Position numbers and translations under genes: made by a program. From positions 308,860 through 372,859 of the forward strand of contig VZRN01006293.1 in NCBI GenBank assembly GCA_013397935.1: a stretch of DNA of 64,000 bases, read 5' to 3'. Below, piece by piece: positions 26,330-38,741 of the stretch. Under the pieces are notes generated by a model. The model made no database searches. It was not told where the DNA came from and saw only the letters and a list, made by a program, of their open reading frames with translations. Within the stretch, counting starts at the first letter, position 1. Each line of letters begins with the position of its first letter. This DNA comes from Dasyornis broadbenti (Eukaryota; Chordata; Aves; Passeriformes; Dasyornithidae).

Positions 26330-26442
26330 ATATCTTTATTACGAATATGAAACCTGAACTTCTTCCTGGTGAAGCCAATGGCAAAGCTCCCACTGGCAGC
26401 TGTGAGAATGGCTTTGAGACTGGAGAGGTTAAAAGAGTATGA
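26330..26442 (+). CDS. Candidate terminal coding exon (partial, unrecognised)
   Basis: A pyrimidine-rich acceptor ('aattatttcttacag') ends in AG at 26328-26329. From 26330 one frame is open, entering with two bases of a split codon, and runs 36 codons to TGA at 26440-26442. The peptide is hydrophilic; part reads MKPELLPGEANGKAPTGSCE, from an ATG at 26347. The stretch is more GC-rich than its AT-rich flanks. An AATAAA lies at 26563-26568, about 120 bp beyond the stop, so the layout fits a last exon with a short 3'UTR. I do not recognise the protein. The reverse strand is also open over the same interval, and any AT-rich region offers chance acceptors. It could equally be a decoy or a gene fragment; its upstream exons, if real, are not identified here. 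Confidence 0.22.
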
Positions 26443-26507
26443 AATTCCTTCACACTGCAAAATGTACTGTTTATATAGTAAGTCAGGTAGAAATTGCCTC
26501 AGAATTA

Positions 26508-26523
26508 ATATATATATATATAT
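26508..26523. repeat. (AT)n microsatellite
   Basis: About eight AT dinucleotides in a row, downstream of the candidate exon. Confidence 0.85.
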
Positions 26524-26562
26524 TTGCTTTATGCTGTACATCCTAAGATAATGAAAACTGAA

Positions 26563-26568
26563 AATAAA
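26563..26568 (+). promoter_or_regulatory. Canonical poly(A) signal AATAAA
   Basis: A plus-strand AATAAA lies about 120 bp past the stop of the candidate exon ending at 26442. Its relevance depends on that exon being real; AATAAA is common by chance in DNA this AT-rich. Confidence 0.25.
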
Positions 26569-26590
26569 GTTTTAGCTTTTTGCAGATAAA

Positions 26591-29500
26591 TTATAGTCAA
26601 GCATGGATCTGTAGAAAATGTGCAGAGTTCCAGAGAATTCAGAGGTTGGTTTTGGCTTATGAAATGTGAACTAAAGTCTACCCTGTTGCCTGCTTAGGAA
26701 AACTAGAGATGGGTGTAGATGTGAGAAAGAATAATAGGAGGCAGCAGGAAGATGAAGCTTGACAGGCTCTGACAGCACAAGGTTAAAATGACAAGGATAT
26801 TTATGCTAATGAGCCTGTCATGTTCCTTTTCTGTTAGAGTCTGTATTTACTCTTATAGCAACAAAAAATGTTGAGAGGAAAGGGAAGAGGAGCTTGGTGT
26901 CATTCACCAAAACAAAAAACCATGTGTGAGCATTTCTGTCACTCAAATAGCTTTGCACTCTAGAAGAGATTGCATTGTGCTGGACCCCGTATTTCCCAAC
27001 CTTCAACCAGCTCTGGGGATAGCAACAGATTCTCAGTGCACAGTACCAGTGACAAACGAGGAGCTATCTTCCGTCGGGTGTTATGAAAGGCAGTACCTTC
27101 CTTGTATTATTGACAGCATTGGTTGAAAAGCAGGGGTTTAATATTGCCATCTTATATGGTAAGACACTGTCGTGGCTTTCCTAGACATCCCTTGTACTGC
27201 AGTGAACAGTTTGGGCAACACATGCACAAAATATCAAATTCTGGGTGGCATCACTATTCATCTGATGTTCTGTAGGTAAATGCATGCATTGTTAAGTTCC
27301 TTTGCTGTAATGTATTTTTCAGTTAGAACATCATCTGAATTATCAGAAACAGAGGTTAAAGAAAGAGATGGGGAGTATTTTCTCATTTGTGGGCAGGGCC
27401 CCTTCTTTATCAGTGTAAATAAATAAATAAATAAATAAATCCTGTTTCAATCTTTGAAAGCAGGTGGCTTATTTACATTCAACAATCTGAATTACTCTGA
27501 GGAGGTTTTAAAATGTTGACAGAGCTATTGATAAAATAGGCAGCCTTCACTGCGAAAAGGTAATTGTAGCAGGAATAAGCAAGCCTATTCAGGCTGCTGC
27601 TTTTGTAATTCAAGCTTTCTGCCTTGGCTGAATGATTTCATCAAAAATAAGTCATCAAGGGAGAGTCCCATGTTGTGCTTTGTTTGTTCAGGAACCAGGT
27701 GCAGCACATGTTTGTAATTTTGAAGTGCTGATACTCTGCAATTTCTGCAGCGTAGGTGAAATCTGCTGCAAAACAGACCTTACTGTTCAACTCATTTTTC
27801 TTTCTGCTTTTCAGTAAGGAGCCTTTCTACTCAGCTAGTGTCCTCTGAAAGGCCTGAATGCCCAAAGACACATCACACAGAACAAATTATTCGATTAACA
27901 TTCCAGTTCTGCTGGTTGTAGATATTCATGGGTATTGTATCCATTTTCTCTTCCCTTATTCCATATGGATGATGAATCATATCAAGTCAATGAAAACTGT
28001 GCTTTTTTTGGTGGAAACTGGAATTATCAGCCTATGATATTTTAGTGATAAATAATCAAATAGTTATCAATAATAATCAATAGGAGTAAATAATTGAATA
28101 TCATCAGTTTCTGATTTTCTGCACTTCATAATTATTATTGACATTCAGCTCCAGCTGACATAAAATTAAAATTGGTTTTTGAAGTAAAATAGTTAATTTC
28201 TGGCAAGTTGTTGATTAGGAGTCTCACCACAATAATGCATAGCACGTATTTATGGAGTTATTGCCAAGAATAATTTCTTTTTTTTTCTTACAGTCTATAT
28301 CTTCATAATTAAAAAGCACACAGAGATGCTCAGTTATGAATTGCTTTATTCTAGACTAGAAATCACTAAACAAGGAAAATGAAGGCTTCACAGCACCAGG
28401 TGGAACAGCTGTGCAGGCGTGGCGGCAGGGAGTTGCATATGAAACAGTCCTGTAGTAAAGCCAGTGTGTAGTGGTTGGTAGCCAGTACTGGGCTTTCAGC
28501 ATCCTTTGGGAGCCACAGCTGTCTCTACACTCTGCAGCAGCGTAACATCCTCAGCATGGGATGAATCCATGGGATGAGGAAAACAGAGAAAAGTTGTATA
28601 TCAAGGGCAGACACACACCACTTATGATATGTTCCACAGCACATTTTGCTGCATTCACCTTCAGTTTTCCTCTCTCTTTAGTGGAGAAACGTGTTACTTT
28701 CATCTTAAAGGATGCCTTTAGAGAAAAAGAGAAAACAGGAACCTTTACTTCTAAGTACTGGTATTAGTTTCTAAGTCCGACTTCTAAAAAACTCAAGGGT
28801 ACAGTACATTGCAAATTGTAGAAAAGGTAAGAATGCCTGCTTTCACCTTGTGAATATTTATTTGTATTGGTGTTTGAGATTCTCTGAACAGAACTAGCTT
28901 GTGAGAGAAGCACAATTGAGCTACTTTTTAATATTTACAATCATCAAGATACCATAGAAATAGTATTGCTAGGTTTTCTGCACCTTGCACTAGCTGTAGG
29001 GTTTGGAAAAATACTAGAGAAGCAACATAGTAGAGATGATTCTGGGTCCTCAGCATTTTGCTGTTGAAGTGTGGGGCATGTCAGCTTAAGGCTTCAGCAC
29101 TTCTAGGAAAGTACTGGAGGGGTCTGCCTAATTCCACAGTAAATCACCTTTTGTCTGGAGTACCAGGTATTTTTGTCTCTGTTCTTGTGATCATCTCACT
29201 CTGTACCAGTCTGACATACTATTGAACTACAGACTTTTCTTTCGTTTTCACTTTGGCAAAACACCTCTTGATTGTTTTATTTCTTTTTCTATTTCACTCA
29301 CAAATGAAGATGTACATGCTTAATATATGCTACAGATTAAGAACAGTATTACAATTACCCTAGGGGGCATTTAAAATTAATTAAGAGGTAAACATGTATT
29401 TTAAATTATCTAAGAAAGATCATTTAAAGTAAGTAAAAGTATATCTTCTAAGTACTTCTATAACTATTTCTAAAATGATAGTATATTCATAAGTGCATTA

Positions 29501-30710
29501 ATCATAGAGAGTTTAGCACAAATCTCATGAGGCTACCAAGGGGTCTGCAATTAGACCTTCAAAAATTTTGCAGAATGGGTAGCTAAAAGACAAATTGTCT
29601 GAAGCCTGTATTTTTATGCCCGTTATGCCTGCTCAGTGTCTCTTGGGTTGTCAGTCGCAGCTGCTCAGACAAGCTATGCTCTAAATATTCACCTAGATAT
29701 TGTGTGAGTCATTAGATTTTTTTAATTCCAAGTCACTAGAAAGCTGCCAGAAAATTTTAGATTGGCCAAAACACCTGCTGATCTACTACAAACCCATTAC
29801 CCTAGCAGTTAACATATCTAAGACTCAGTTAAGATATCTAATTATTGAAATCTTTGAATAGTTTTATCACAGGTATGTCCATGGATTCAAAAAAAAAAAA
29901 AATCCTTTTTATACCTCTATAAGAGGTAAAATTGGAGGAGCTGAAGTACAGAGACAAAAGGCCTAGTCTTTGAGACTGCTGAGATGTTGAATGTGTGTGT
30001 GAGAAGAGATGAGACTAAAGGCCTTTTTGTCCATTTAACTGTCCTCTTAACTGTCTGGCTCATACTTCTAGGGCCAGAGAAAAGGACATCAGTATATGTG
30101 CAGATAAACACAGGTTCCTGGCCTGTAACTGATATGGACATGAAGTATTTTTAAGTAGAGCACACCATACTGCCACAGGCTTATGTGGCTTCCATTATGA
30201 ATGATGAGTATGACTATGCAGAATCCTTTGAATGCTTTGTATTGGGGTAAACATCATGTCAATAATATCTCATAGTCAGAATTCTGCCTGCAAAATCTTT
30301 AGGCCTTGAGACAGATGTGGGTTTTGATCTAAATTTGAAAATGCTGATAGGTCACAAAAGAGTAAAGTGCATTGTATGATGAGAAAGAACCTAACATAGA
30401 TGTTGAAGTAACACCTGCTGTGTGGTCAGAAGCTACCCTTCCCTGTAAGGATTTTGGGTGGGGTTTTTTTTGTTTTGTTTTGTTTCATAAAAGGAGAATT
30501 TGAGATTCATACTTCACATCAGTCTGTCTATACCTGTGCCATTCACAAACTGTGATTGCCATGCACAGTGGACTATTCCATTTTCATGATGCAATTCAGA
30601 TGGAGTCCAAAGCTCCTCTCTGCCTCTGTTGAATAGGAGCATTTGGCTGTTACCTCTTTGCTTTAACAAGGCAAGGTGTTGTGGAGAAACCTAGGGAAAA
30701 CATTTGACTT
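26591..30710. other. Unannotated AT-rich DNA, about 4.1 kb
   Basis: No gene or interspersed repeat is recognised. It holds the (TAAA)n repeat at 27416-27440, a GC-richer stretch at 28400-28560 with no open coding frame, and a TTTTG-type run near 30467-30485. Confidence 0.5.
27416..27440. repeat. (TAAA)n microsatellite, 6 copies
   Basis: Twenty-five bp of uninterrupted TAAA repeat. Confidence 0.95.
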
Positions 30711-30711
30711 A

Positions 30712-32400
30712 GAGAATCACAGAATCACAGAATATGTCCAGTTGCAAGAGACCCAAGGATCCTCAAGTCCGACTCCTGGCCAGGCACAGGACACCCCAAG
30801 TCACAACATGCACTCAAGAGCAATGTCCAAACACTTCTGGAAGTCTGTCAGGCTTGGTGCTGTGATCACTTCCCTAGGGAGCCTGTTCCAGTGCCCAAGC
30901 ACCCTCTGGGTGAAGAATATTTTTCTAATATCCAACCTAAACCTCCCCTGACACAGCTCCAGGCCATTCCCTTGGGTCCTGTCACTGCTCACCACAGAAA
31001 TCAGTGTTTGCCCCTCCTCTTCCCCTCACAAGGAAGCTGTAGACTGCAGTAAGTTGTAGACTTCTGTAGGCTAAACACACCAAGTGACCTCAGCCACTCC
31101 TCATACGGCTTCCCCTCAAGGCCCTTCACCATGTTTGTTACCTCCTTTGGACACTCTCTAATAACTTTATCTCTTTCTTATATTGCAGTGACCAAAACTG
31201 CACATGGCACTCAAGTTGAGGCAGCCCCAGTGCAGAGCAGAGAGGGACAATCCCCTCCCTTGCCCAGCTGTGATGCTGTGCCTGATGCCCCCCAGGACAC
31301 GCTTGGCCCTCCTGGCTGCCTGAGCACTGCTGACTCACATTCAAATTTCGGTTGACCAGGGGTCCGAGGTCCCTTTCCATGATGCTTCTTTCCAGCATCT
31401 CATTCCCCAGTTTGTTCCATCCCAGGTGAAGAATCTTCCACTTTCCCTTGTTGAACTTCTAATAGTTGGTGATTACTCATCTCTCTGATTTGCCAAGGTC
31501 TCTCAGCAGGGCCTCCCTGCCTTCAACGGAATCAACAGCTCCTCCCAGTTTGGTATCATCTGTGAACTTGCTCACTATCCCTTCCAGTCCTGCATCCAAG
31601 TCATTTATGAAACTGTTCAAGGTAATGGGGCCTAAGATGGAGCCCTGTGGAACCTCACTAGTGACAGGTCACCAGTCTGGTGCCACCCTCCTCCCTTCAC
31701 TGTAACCCTTTGTGCCTGATCCATGAGCCAGTTGCTTACCCATCACCCACTGTGTTTATCCAGCTGTGGGCTGGACATTTTGTCCAGAAAGATACTGTGA
31801 GAGACAGTATGGAAAGCCTTACTGAAATCCAAAGAAATTACATCACCTGGCTTCCCTTGATCAGTTAGGTGTGTTACCTTGTCATAGAAGAACATCAGGT
31901 CTTGATAAGCAGGACTTTCCTCTCATGAAGCTCTGCTGGTTGTGACTGCATTGTCTTTCAGGTATTTTTAATACCTCCATGAATAATCTCTATAATTTAA
32001 CAAGTCACTGAAGCAAGACTGACAGGTTTGTAGTTCCCAGGGTCCTCCTTCTTGCCCTTCTTGAAAATCAGGGCAATATTCGCCAACTTCCAGTCAGCTG
32101 CAACCTCTCCAGACTCCCAAGGTAACTCAAAAATCATTGAGAGAGGTTTTGAGATGACATCAGCTATCTCTTTGAAAACTCTTGGATGAATCCCATCAGG
32201 CACCACAGATATGCAGGGATCCAGCTGCAGCAGCAGATCCCACACAACTTCAAGGTCAACTGGGAGTTGATCATTCTCACAGTCATGATCCTCCAGCTCA
32301 GGGCACTAAAACCCCCTTGGTCCATCATCTGTGTTAAAGACAGAGGCAAAGAATGTGTTAAACACTTCTGCTTGTCTCTGTCACTATTTGTGAGGTGTCC
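30712..32400 (-). mobile_element. CR1 LINE, about 1.7 kb, 3' end plus reverse-transcriptase region
   Basis: The plus strand opens with the reverse complement of the CR1 tail octamer repeat (gaatcaca twice, then gaat, at 30714-30733). It continues through the 3'UTR blocks 'tccgactcctggccaggcac' and 'gtgaagaatatttttctaat', then runs backward through ORF2. It ends at the 5' truncation near 32400, after 'gtgttaaagacagaggcaaag'. CR1 copies are usually a few hundred bp; this one keeps about 1.7 kb. Divergence is moderate, and premature stops and frameshifts show it is dead. No target duplication was seen. Most short frames between 30676 and 32461 are shadows of this element. Confidence 0.95.
31490..32345 (-). 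pseudogene. CR1 ORF2 reverse-transcriptase relic
   Basis: The intact element's ORF2 makes an endonuclease/reverse transcriptase that copies CR1 RNA at a nicked target. What remains is part of the RT domain. The minus frame 32245-31997 contains DGIHPRVFKEIADV and, later, DWKLANIALIFKKGKKEDP, a signature of the N-terminal RT block. Further along, in a different frame, VPQGSILGP is encoded at 31627-31653. The catalytic motif reads FTDD at 31555-31566 where CR1 normally has FADD; both aspartates remain but the alanine is replaced. The two pieces are out of phase by one base, so at least one indel separates them. The endonuclease domain and start of ORF2 are absent through 5' truncation. It is not functional. 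Confidence 0.9.
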
Positions 32401-35400
32401 ATATTTTACTTTGTATACGAAATTAAATTTGTTTAAAAACCAAGTAGATGCTCAGAATTGATGTTTTTCCCTTCATAGTGAAATATGGTAGTGGGGTCTT
32501 TACCATGACCCTCAGAAGTTTCTGGCATGAAGATGAAAGCCTGACCTTGCACTGTTGTGCTGTTAAACCACTGGCACACAAACACGCATCCACAAAGCAT
32601 CTTGTCAGTACTATTGCATCTGTCAGAATCGAAGCGTTTGGCTAAAGCATAGGCTAGTACACAAGCTGATGGAGGTAAAAGCTAAACATGCATTTGTTTT
32701 TCTAGGATGAACTGAAGAATATCTCAACTCTTTCTGTCTTCTAAAATGCTAATTAATGCATTAGTCTTTATTATGGTAATTACTGTAGTTAGAGGCAAGT
32801 GAGTTAATCAAGTTCTGTCTGGCTTCATCCCAAACCCTTGATCTGGCTCTGCTCCCTGTCCCTGAACAAATATGAATCGAGGACAAGAAGAACCAAGCCA
32901 GAAAAACATTCAGACAATGTATTGATAGTCATAGGCAGAGAATGGTCATGCGCCACACTGAAAACAAAGCTGTCCTCAAATTTATTCCAACTGTTTTAAT
33001 CAAACTGGCAAAACTATCACCCAGCCCCCAGTGATGTGCACTGTGACCATGCCATGGTCTGTATGTAGCATGCTGGTGGTGAAGCATTAATTGCCCAGTT
33101 TGTTTTAACCAGAAAAAAAAGTTGTGAGGCACTCCTTTACTCCTATGTAACAAACACTTCTGTTCTTAGGCCCTTGTTCCATGACCTTTGCCTAGTTGAA
33201 GGTACAACTCAAAGCATTTCCTCCAAAATTATTTTGTCCATTTTCACCTTCTTATCTTTTAGATTGTGTGCTCCTCCAAGAATAACTTCAGCAGCTTTTC
33301 TAGCTAGAAAGAAAGCAAGCTGAAAAAACAAAGTTTTTCTGCCCTTATTAAGATTGGTTTTCTTTGTATTTAGGACTTTCTGAATAATGAAGGGCTAACA
33401 GTTGTGACGCCCATATTCTGTGCTGTGACTGAGCTGCACTCCCATGCTGGGCCAGACAAGTATTTCTCTGAGCACTCCAATGTGCAGTGAAGCAAACAAC
33501 AGAGCTGGTGTCAGGAGCAGGAGCATCCTAGAAAAAGAGATAAGGATAGAAGTGGAGGCAGGCAGTTGTGTATTCTGTGGGGCTTTTCAGCAGTGTATGG
33601 AGATACCCTAAAGTCATAATCAATGAAACATCTTTTTGAGACAGGGACATATCATGACCCTTTCCTAAATTGAGAGCTTCAGGCTCAGAAGTAAGACTAG
33701 ACTCCCGAGTTTCACTGAATGCTGTCTTCTGCCTCAGAACACCAGCAGAATAGCTCAGCTTTCCAGTATTTCCATTGTAGTCTCTTTCTGTACAGCTCCA
33801 TAAACTCTAGTAATAATTTATGAACTGTTTTTCTCCTATTTGTGAACAAAATTTACCTATGCAAAATAAATGTTGCCTTTGTTACTAACCGAACTCACAC
33901 ATTCATAAAATAAAATCATAATTGTGTTTCCTTAGAGTTAGTTCCCTATAAACCGAAGTCCCACAAAAAAATATTGCTAGTGCTTTACTGTCATTGACCC
34001 AAAATTCTCACAAACATTCTTTAAAGTATGAGCTATGTTCAGAAATACTGAAAAATAACTGACTGTCTTTCTCAGTTTCATGCTGGCAGCCTCTTCTCAG
34101 CTGATATTTCATTTATTTGGAGGTCACTGTGGGGATAAGTTGACATGCTTGTACACCTTAAAGAACAAGCTGGTGTAATGGGAAATCTGATTTCCTGCAA
34201 GTGTTTGAAATTTCACGTGTAGAAATGTCCTGTACTCTGCTGGTTTTAGTGTTTGGGTCTTGTTTGTTTGTTTTAATTTGTTGATTTTCTTTTTTTAATT
34301 TTCTTTTTTCATATTCTTTTTTCTTTTTTCTTTTTCTCTTCAGGAAATATATTTCCCTGTAAAATCTTAGAACATTTAAAAGGAATGGAAAGGGAAATTG
34401 TTTCATATATTAAAGAGAAAGAATTGTTTAAAATATTCTACTTGCAAAATCAAATCCTTCTCTAGCTTTACTCACATGTGCCCATATGGGCAAGAGACAT
34501 CTTTTAATCATTTTTATAATGTGTTAATTAACATGAAGTTAGTTACTGTAATATTGCAATCTAAAGGTTACATGACTTTTAATGTATTCACTCTTGTTTA
34601 GGGTTCATTATAAATCCTATTCAGAGAGGAAACAAAACAGTATATGAAAATATCTGGATATAGAATTGTTTTGGGGGTTTTTTTTGCTATTAAGTTTTCT
34701 TGGGTTTTTCAGTGGTTATTTTTGTGTGTTGTTTTTTCCATAAATTTCACTGCAAAGCATGTGGATCTGACTGTAATATGTAATTCTAGGATTTTAATGA
34801 CAGGAGAGCTAATCTGCAATTCTATAGGCTGCCTTTTAAATATTATCAACTGATGTGTGAATGTATTTCCTATCAGTGACCATTCAAGCCTCCAGTAAAT
34901 GGAGATGAGCTAGAATGAATTGCACACACAGACAGACACACAGGGTGTGTTGTGTACAGTGAAAGCAGGAAGTAATATATTAAAATTATACTAGGATGTG
35001 AATTGTTCTTGATTTATATTTGCAGAATGTGGATTGATGCCTTGTATACACGGTATTGAATTGAAAATGATCACATTTGGAAGAGTAAACTAAGATCCAC
35101 CGGAAAACTGGTACATTACACTTTGCACTGGGGATATGTGGAGGAAGGGGATATTTTTAGGCTGCAGTCACACAGTATAAACTGTTATTGTGGCAAATGA
35201 GCCCCAGCAGTTTTAAGGGTCTTGCTGCTTTCTGATAGTGTGTGCTGAGCATCTTTACAGTTAGTTGGCTGTGGATTACATCGTTCACCACAGGAGACGA
35301 TTACCTGTAGCTATAAAACCTGCAGTATATAAGAAGGCTCTAAGTAGCTTTCTGCAATGAGCACCTGAAGGAGCTGCCTGTGATGAAAAGAAAATTTTAG

Positions 35401-38146
35401 TCTGATTAATCTTCAGAAGATGCTAAAGCCTTTCAAAGTGATGCATGGAAAATATGTACCACAGTGACATGCTGTATCTTATTCCTTCCGTCTATTTGTA
35501 GCCGTTAATCTTTTAAAAATTGTATTTTGGTAAAGTCTGTGTACACATCCTGAAGCTTAGAACTCGGGGGATATTAATAAAACAAAAATAACCTGCATTT
35601 TTTTCCATTTTCAGGAACTCTTATTGAATTATATTTGTATATGAACCTGCTGGAAGTTCTAATTTGTTTATGAGGCCATGACTTTAAAAAGAACAGATGT
35701 TGGATATTTATGCACAGTCATTTTAGAACTGCTCTTGTAGGTCCTACAAGCAAACACTTAACATTTCGAAATCAGACAGGCAGGTCTTATACAGCAAACC
35801 TCAGCTTTGTGCATGTGGTTATACGACGATACGTTACTAGATATTTGAGGATTCTAAGAAATTTTTTTCTCTTTCTTCCCTATTGTGTACATTGATGACA
35901 ATTAAAAATTGTACCTTCTTAGTACCCAGACATTTTAGGGGAAAAAATTTCATTGTTTGCATTTTGAGTATAAAACATACAATAGAAGTAATAAAAAATA
36001 TTGAGAAAGGTAAGAGTACTGTTATGACATTATGCCTGCTGTCTGTGGAGGAGAAAAAGTTCTAGTTATCAAACACGGTCTGAACTGGAAAGATTAGTTC
36101 AGCTGTGTCAAGTCTGGTGAAAGAAAGACAGTAGCATGTCCAGATGAAGTCTTAGATCTAAGCCAACCTGTCTTTGAAAATAAAGGCTTTCAGAAGAGGG
36201 CAGTGGACAGGTACAGCAGCCAGCAAAGACTGAAAAGAGCAAGACAAAGCCAGAGACTGTATTTAGCCACCTGCCCCTCAGTCTGGAACGCATAGAGTCA
36301 TACTAGTATGTGTCGTTGTGCAGAAAAGGTTATGACAGATTCTCCAGTAAAGTAAAGTGATTTGGGGGTGGAGCAGGAGAAAGCAAGCTCTTTTTCTGCC
36401 TGTCAGCATTAGTGTACCTTGCATGACTGACCTCATATGCTGGAAGACACAGAATGAAATCAGACTTCCAAATGTATTAGCAATTGTAATGTTCCTAAAA
36501 AAAGGCTTAGCTCTGCTGTGTCCCAGTGAGGAAATACTCAGTGTTATTTTGTGTTGATCACAGATGCAATTTGACAGACTTGGTGGTCTAAATTAATTTT
36601 TATTTTCTTTTTTATTAGTTTCTGATTTTAAATACTGTTTTAGAGATATCTTCTTGGGTTTTTTTGGGGGGGTCTTACTACCTTTCTAAAGCACAACAAA
36701 GAGAATGTTTTGCATTATCATTTGCAGAAAAAGAAGCTGATTTTTCAAGTGCATGCATTTCAAGTGGTCACATTCAGCTGTGTTACTTTCTCGGTAAATT
36801 TGCAGGATCTTTTATGTGCAACTCTTAATCAAGTTCACATATTTTCACCACAGACTGTATCAGATCACTAAAGAAAGTTATAGTATGCTTAACTGTGCAG
36901 AACAGGTCTCTCAATTTCTCTTAGCACAATGCAAAGCATATACTAGTAATGCTTGAAAACTTACTCAACTAGCATTTTTGCTCCTTCCATAAATGTGATA
37001 CTAGACTTTACTGACAGGAAGGGATGGTAGAAATAACCCAGGTTTACACTCTGGTTGTCAGGCTGAAATCTCATAAATTCTATTCTGTTCCCCACCTCAG
37101 TACTAATTTTAAAATAATCTTCTCTTCATCTGCTCCTAGTGCCACCTTATTAATCCTACTCTTAGTCAGCTTCAGTTCTGTGGGGTTATTTAGCAGCTGG
37201 GGAAGGACTGACAAATGCATAAAAATGTAAAAATGATGCCACAAAGTGCATGTGCCAAATTTGACCCATGAACTCAGATGCTGGTAGCTGGTAAATGCCA
37301 GCTAACATTCTGATAAATTGTCAGCAATTAAGTAGTAATCACTTAACATATTGGAAGCACTGTGAAATGAAACATTTATTGGAATGCAAAACCACAGATT
37401 GCCATGTTGTTCACAGTTTTAAAGGAAAAATTTTAAAAGTCAAAAATAGTTAAAAAAATATATTGTTGTCTTCTTTGAATTTCAAATTTCGCTTTGCCTT
37501 TTAATGCTTTGCTTTAGTGTTTTTGGATATTAAGAATGTCAAAAGGGCTTATCCGTCAGGTATGGAAATTCATCTTTAGAAAATCACACATTGTCAATGA
37601 TAACCACAAGCATAAAAGGAAGGCAAGGGAGTAACCTAAGAGTGCCTCTGCTATAATAAAATGGACTGGACTAGAAAGTCATTATAGTCTTTTGTTACCC
37701 TTCCTACACATAGCTATTTCTGGCATTGAGGAAACTATTAATTCTCTTCATTTGATTGAGACCAGATATTGGAGAAGTATCTCAGCAGACCTCTCTAATA
37801 GATAGTAATATTACAGTAGTTATGATATGTAACCATATAGCACTTAAATTAAAACATGTTTGATGGTGCAAATCCAGAGTGTATTTCCCTCCATGGGGAT
37901 TATTCGACCTGAAAATGTGCATTGTGAAAAGGCTCTCACTGCTGTCATTAGCGTAGAAAAGGACTCTTGTTGCTTTAGTTACAGAATCCAAGGATTCTGT
38001 AGCCAAGCATATCCAAGATACCTCTATATGAGTATTTTAGCTTTTTTTGGATATTTGCTTTTGAAACAAATATCCTAATCATCCTCACCTATCATGCTTT
38101 CTTTCACATCACCAAGCAGTCTCAGGGTACCTGCACTGATTTCTTT
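32401..38146. other. Unannotated DNA, about 5.7 kb
   Basis: No gene or repeat family is recognised. It holds the T-rich tract at 34260-34340. A stretch at 35270-35350 has two TATA-like motifs ('gctataaaacc', 'gtatataagaag') but no downstream gene. Open frames are at most 82 codons and without domains. Confidence 0.5.
34260..34340. repeat. T-rich pyrimidine tract
   Basis: About 80 bp dominated by T with some C, running directly into CAG at 34341-34343. It looks like an overlong splice acceptor tract, but the sequence after it is AT-rich with no coding character. Best read as low-complexity DNA. Confidence 0.75.
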
Positions 38147-38151
38147 GGGGT

Positions 38152-38736
38152 TGTGTTGGTTTTGGCTGGGAAAGAGTTAACTTTTTTCATAGTAGCTGTC
38201 ATGGGGATGTGTTTTGGATTTGTGCTGAAAACAGTGTTGATAACACAGTCATGTTTTCATTATTGCTGAGCAGGGCTTACACAGAGCAAAGACCTTTTCT
38301 ATCTCACACCAGCAAGGCAGCTGGGGGTGCACAAGAAGTTGGGAGGGGACACAGCTGGGATTGCTGATCCCAACTGACCACTGACTTATTCCAGACCATG
38401 TGACATCATGCTCAGCATATAAAGATGGGGGAAGGAGGAGGAAGGAGAGGACGTTTGGAGGGATGGTGTTTGTCTTTCCAAGTAACCATTACACATAATG
38501 GGGCCCTGCTTTCCTGGGGATGGTTGAACACCTGCCTGCCATGGGAAGTGGTAAATTAATCCCTTGTTTTGCTTTGCTTGTGTGCATGGCTTTTTCTTTA
38601 CCTACTGAACTGTCTCTATCTCAAGCCATGAGTCTTCTCACTTTTACTCTTCCAATCCTCTCTGCCATTCCTCTGTGGAGGTAGTATGCGAGCAGCTGTG
38701 TGGGGCTGAGTTGCTGGCTGGGGTTAAACCATGACA
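38152..38736 (+). mobile_element. Solo LTR, avian ERVL-type, perfect target duplication
   Basis: The element is 585 bp, starts TGTGTTGGTTTTGGCTGGG and ends GGGGTTAAACCATGACA. The pentamer ggggt flanks it on both sides (38147-38151 and 38737-38741), so the boundaries are certain. Inside are a CRE-like TGACATCA at 38401-38408 and a TATA box TATAAAG at 38418-38424, about 265 bp in, as expected for U3. The 3' part has the family's 'actgtctctatctcaagccatgag' block. It is the same family as the antisense copy at 12672-13269. No viral genes remain, so it is the product of LTR-LTR recombination. It may still carry promoter activity, but nothing here shows a transcript. Confidence 0.95.
38418..38424 (+). 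promoter_or_regulatory. TATA box of the solo LTR
   Basis: TATAAAG preceded 10 bp upstream by TGACATCA, one base from the CRE consensus TGACGTCA; the change would fit CpG decay. Both lie at the place expected for the U3 promoter of this LTR. Present activity is unknown. Confidence 0.6.
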
Positions 38737-38741
38737 GGGGT

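Noticed and set aside
34260..34345. Long pyrimidine tract ending in CAG as a splice acceptor
   Set aside because: The sequence after it is AT-rich with early stops and no donor; more likely low complexity.
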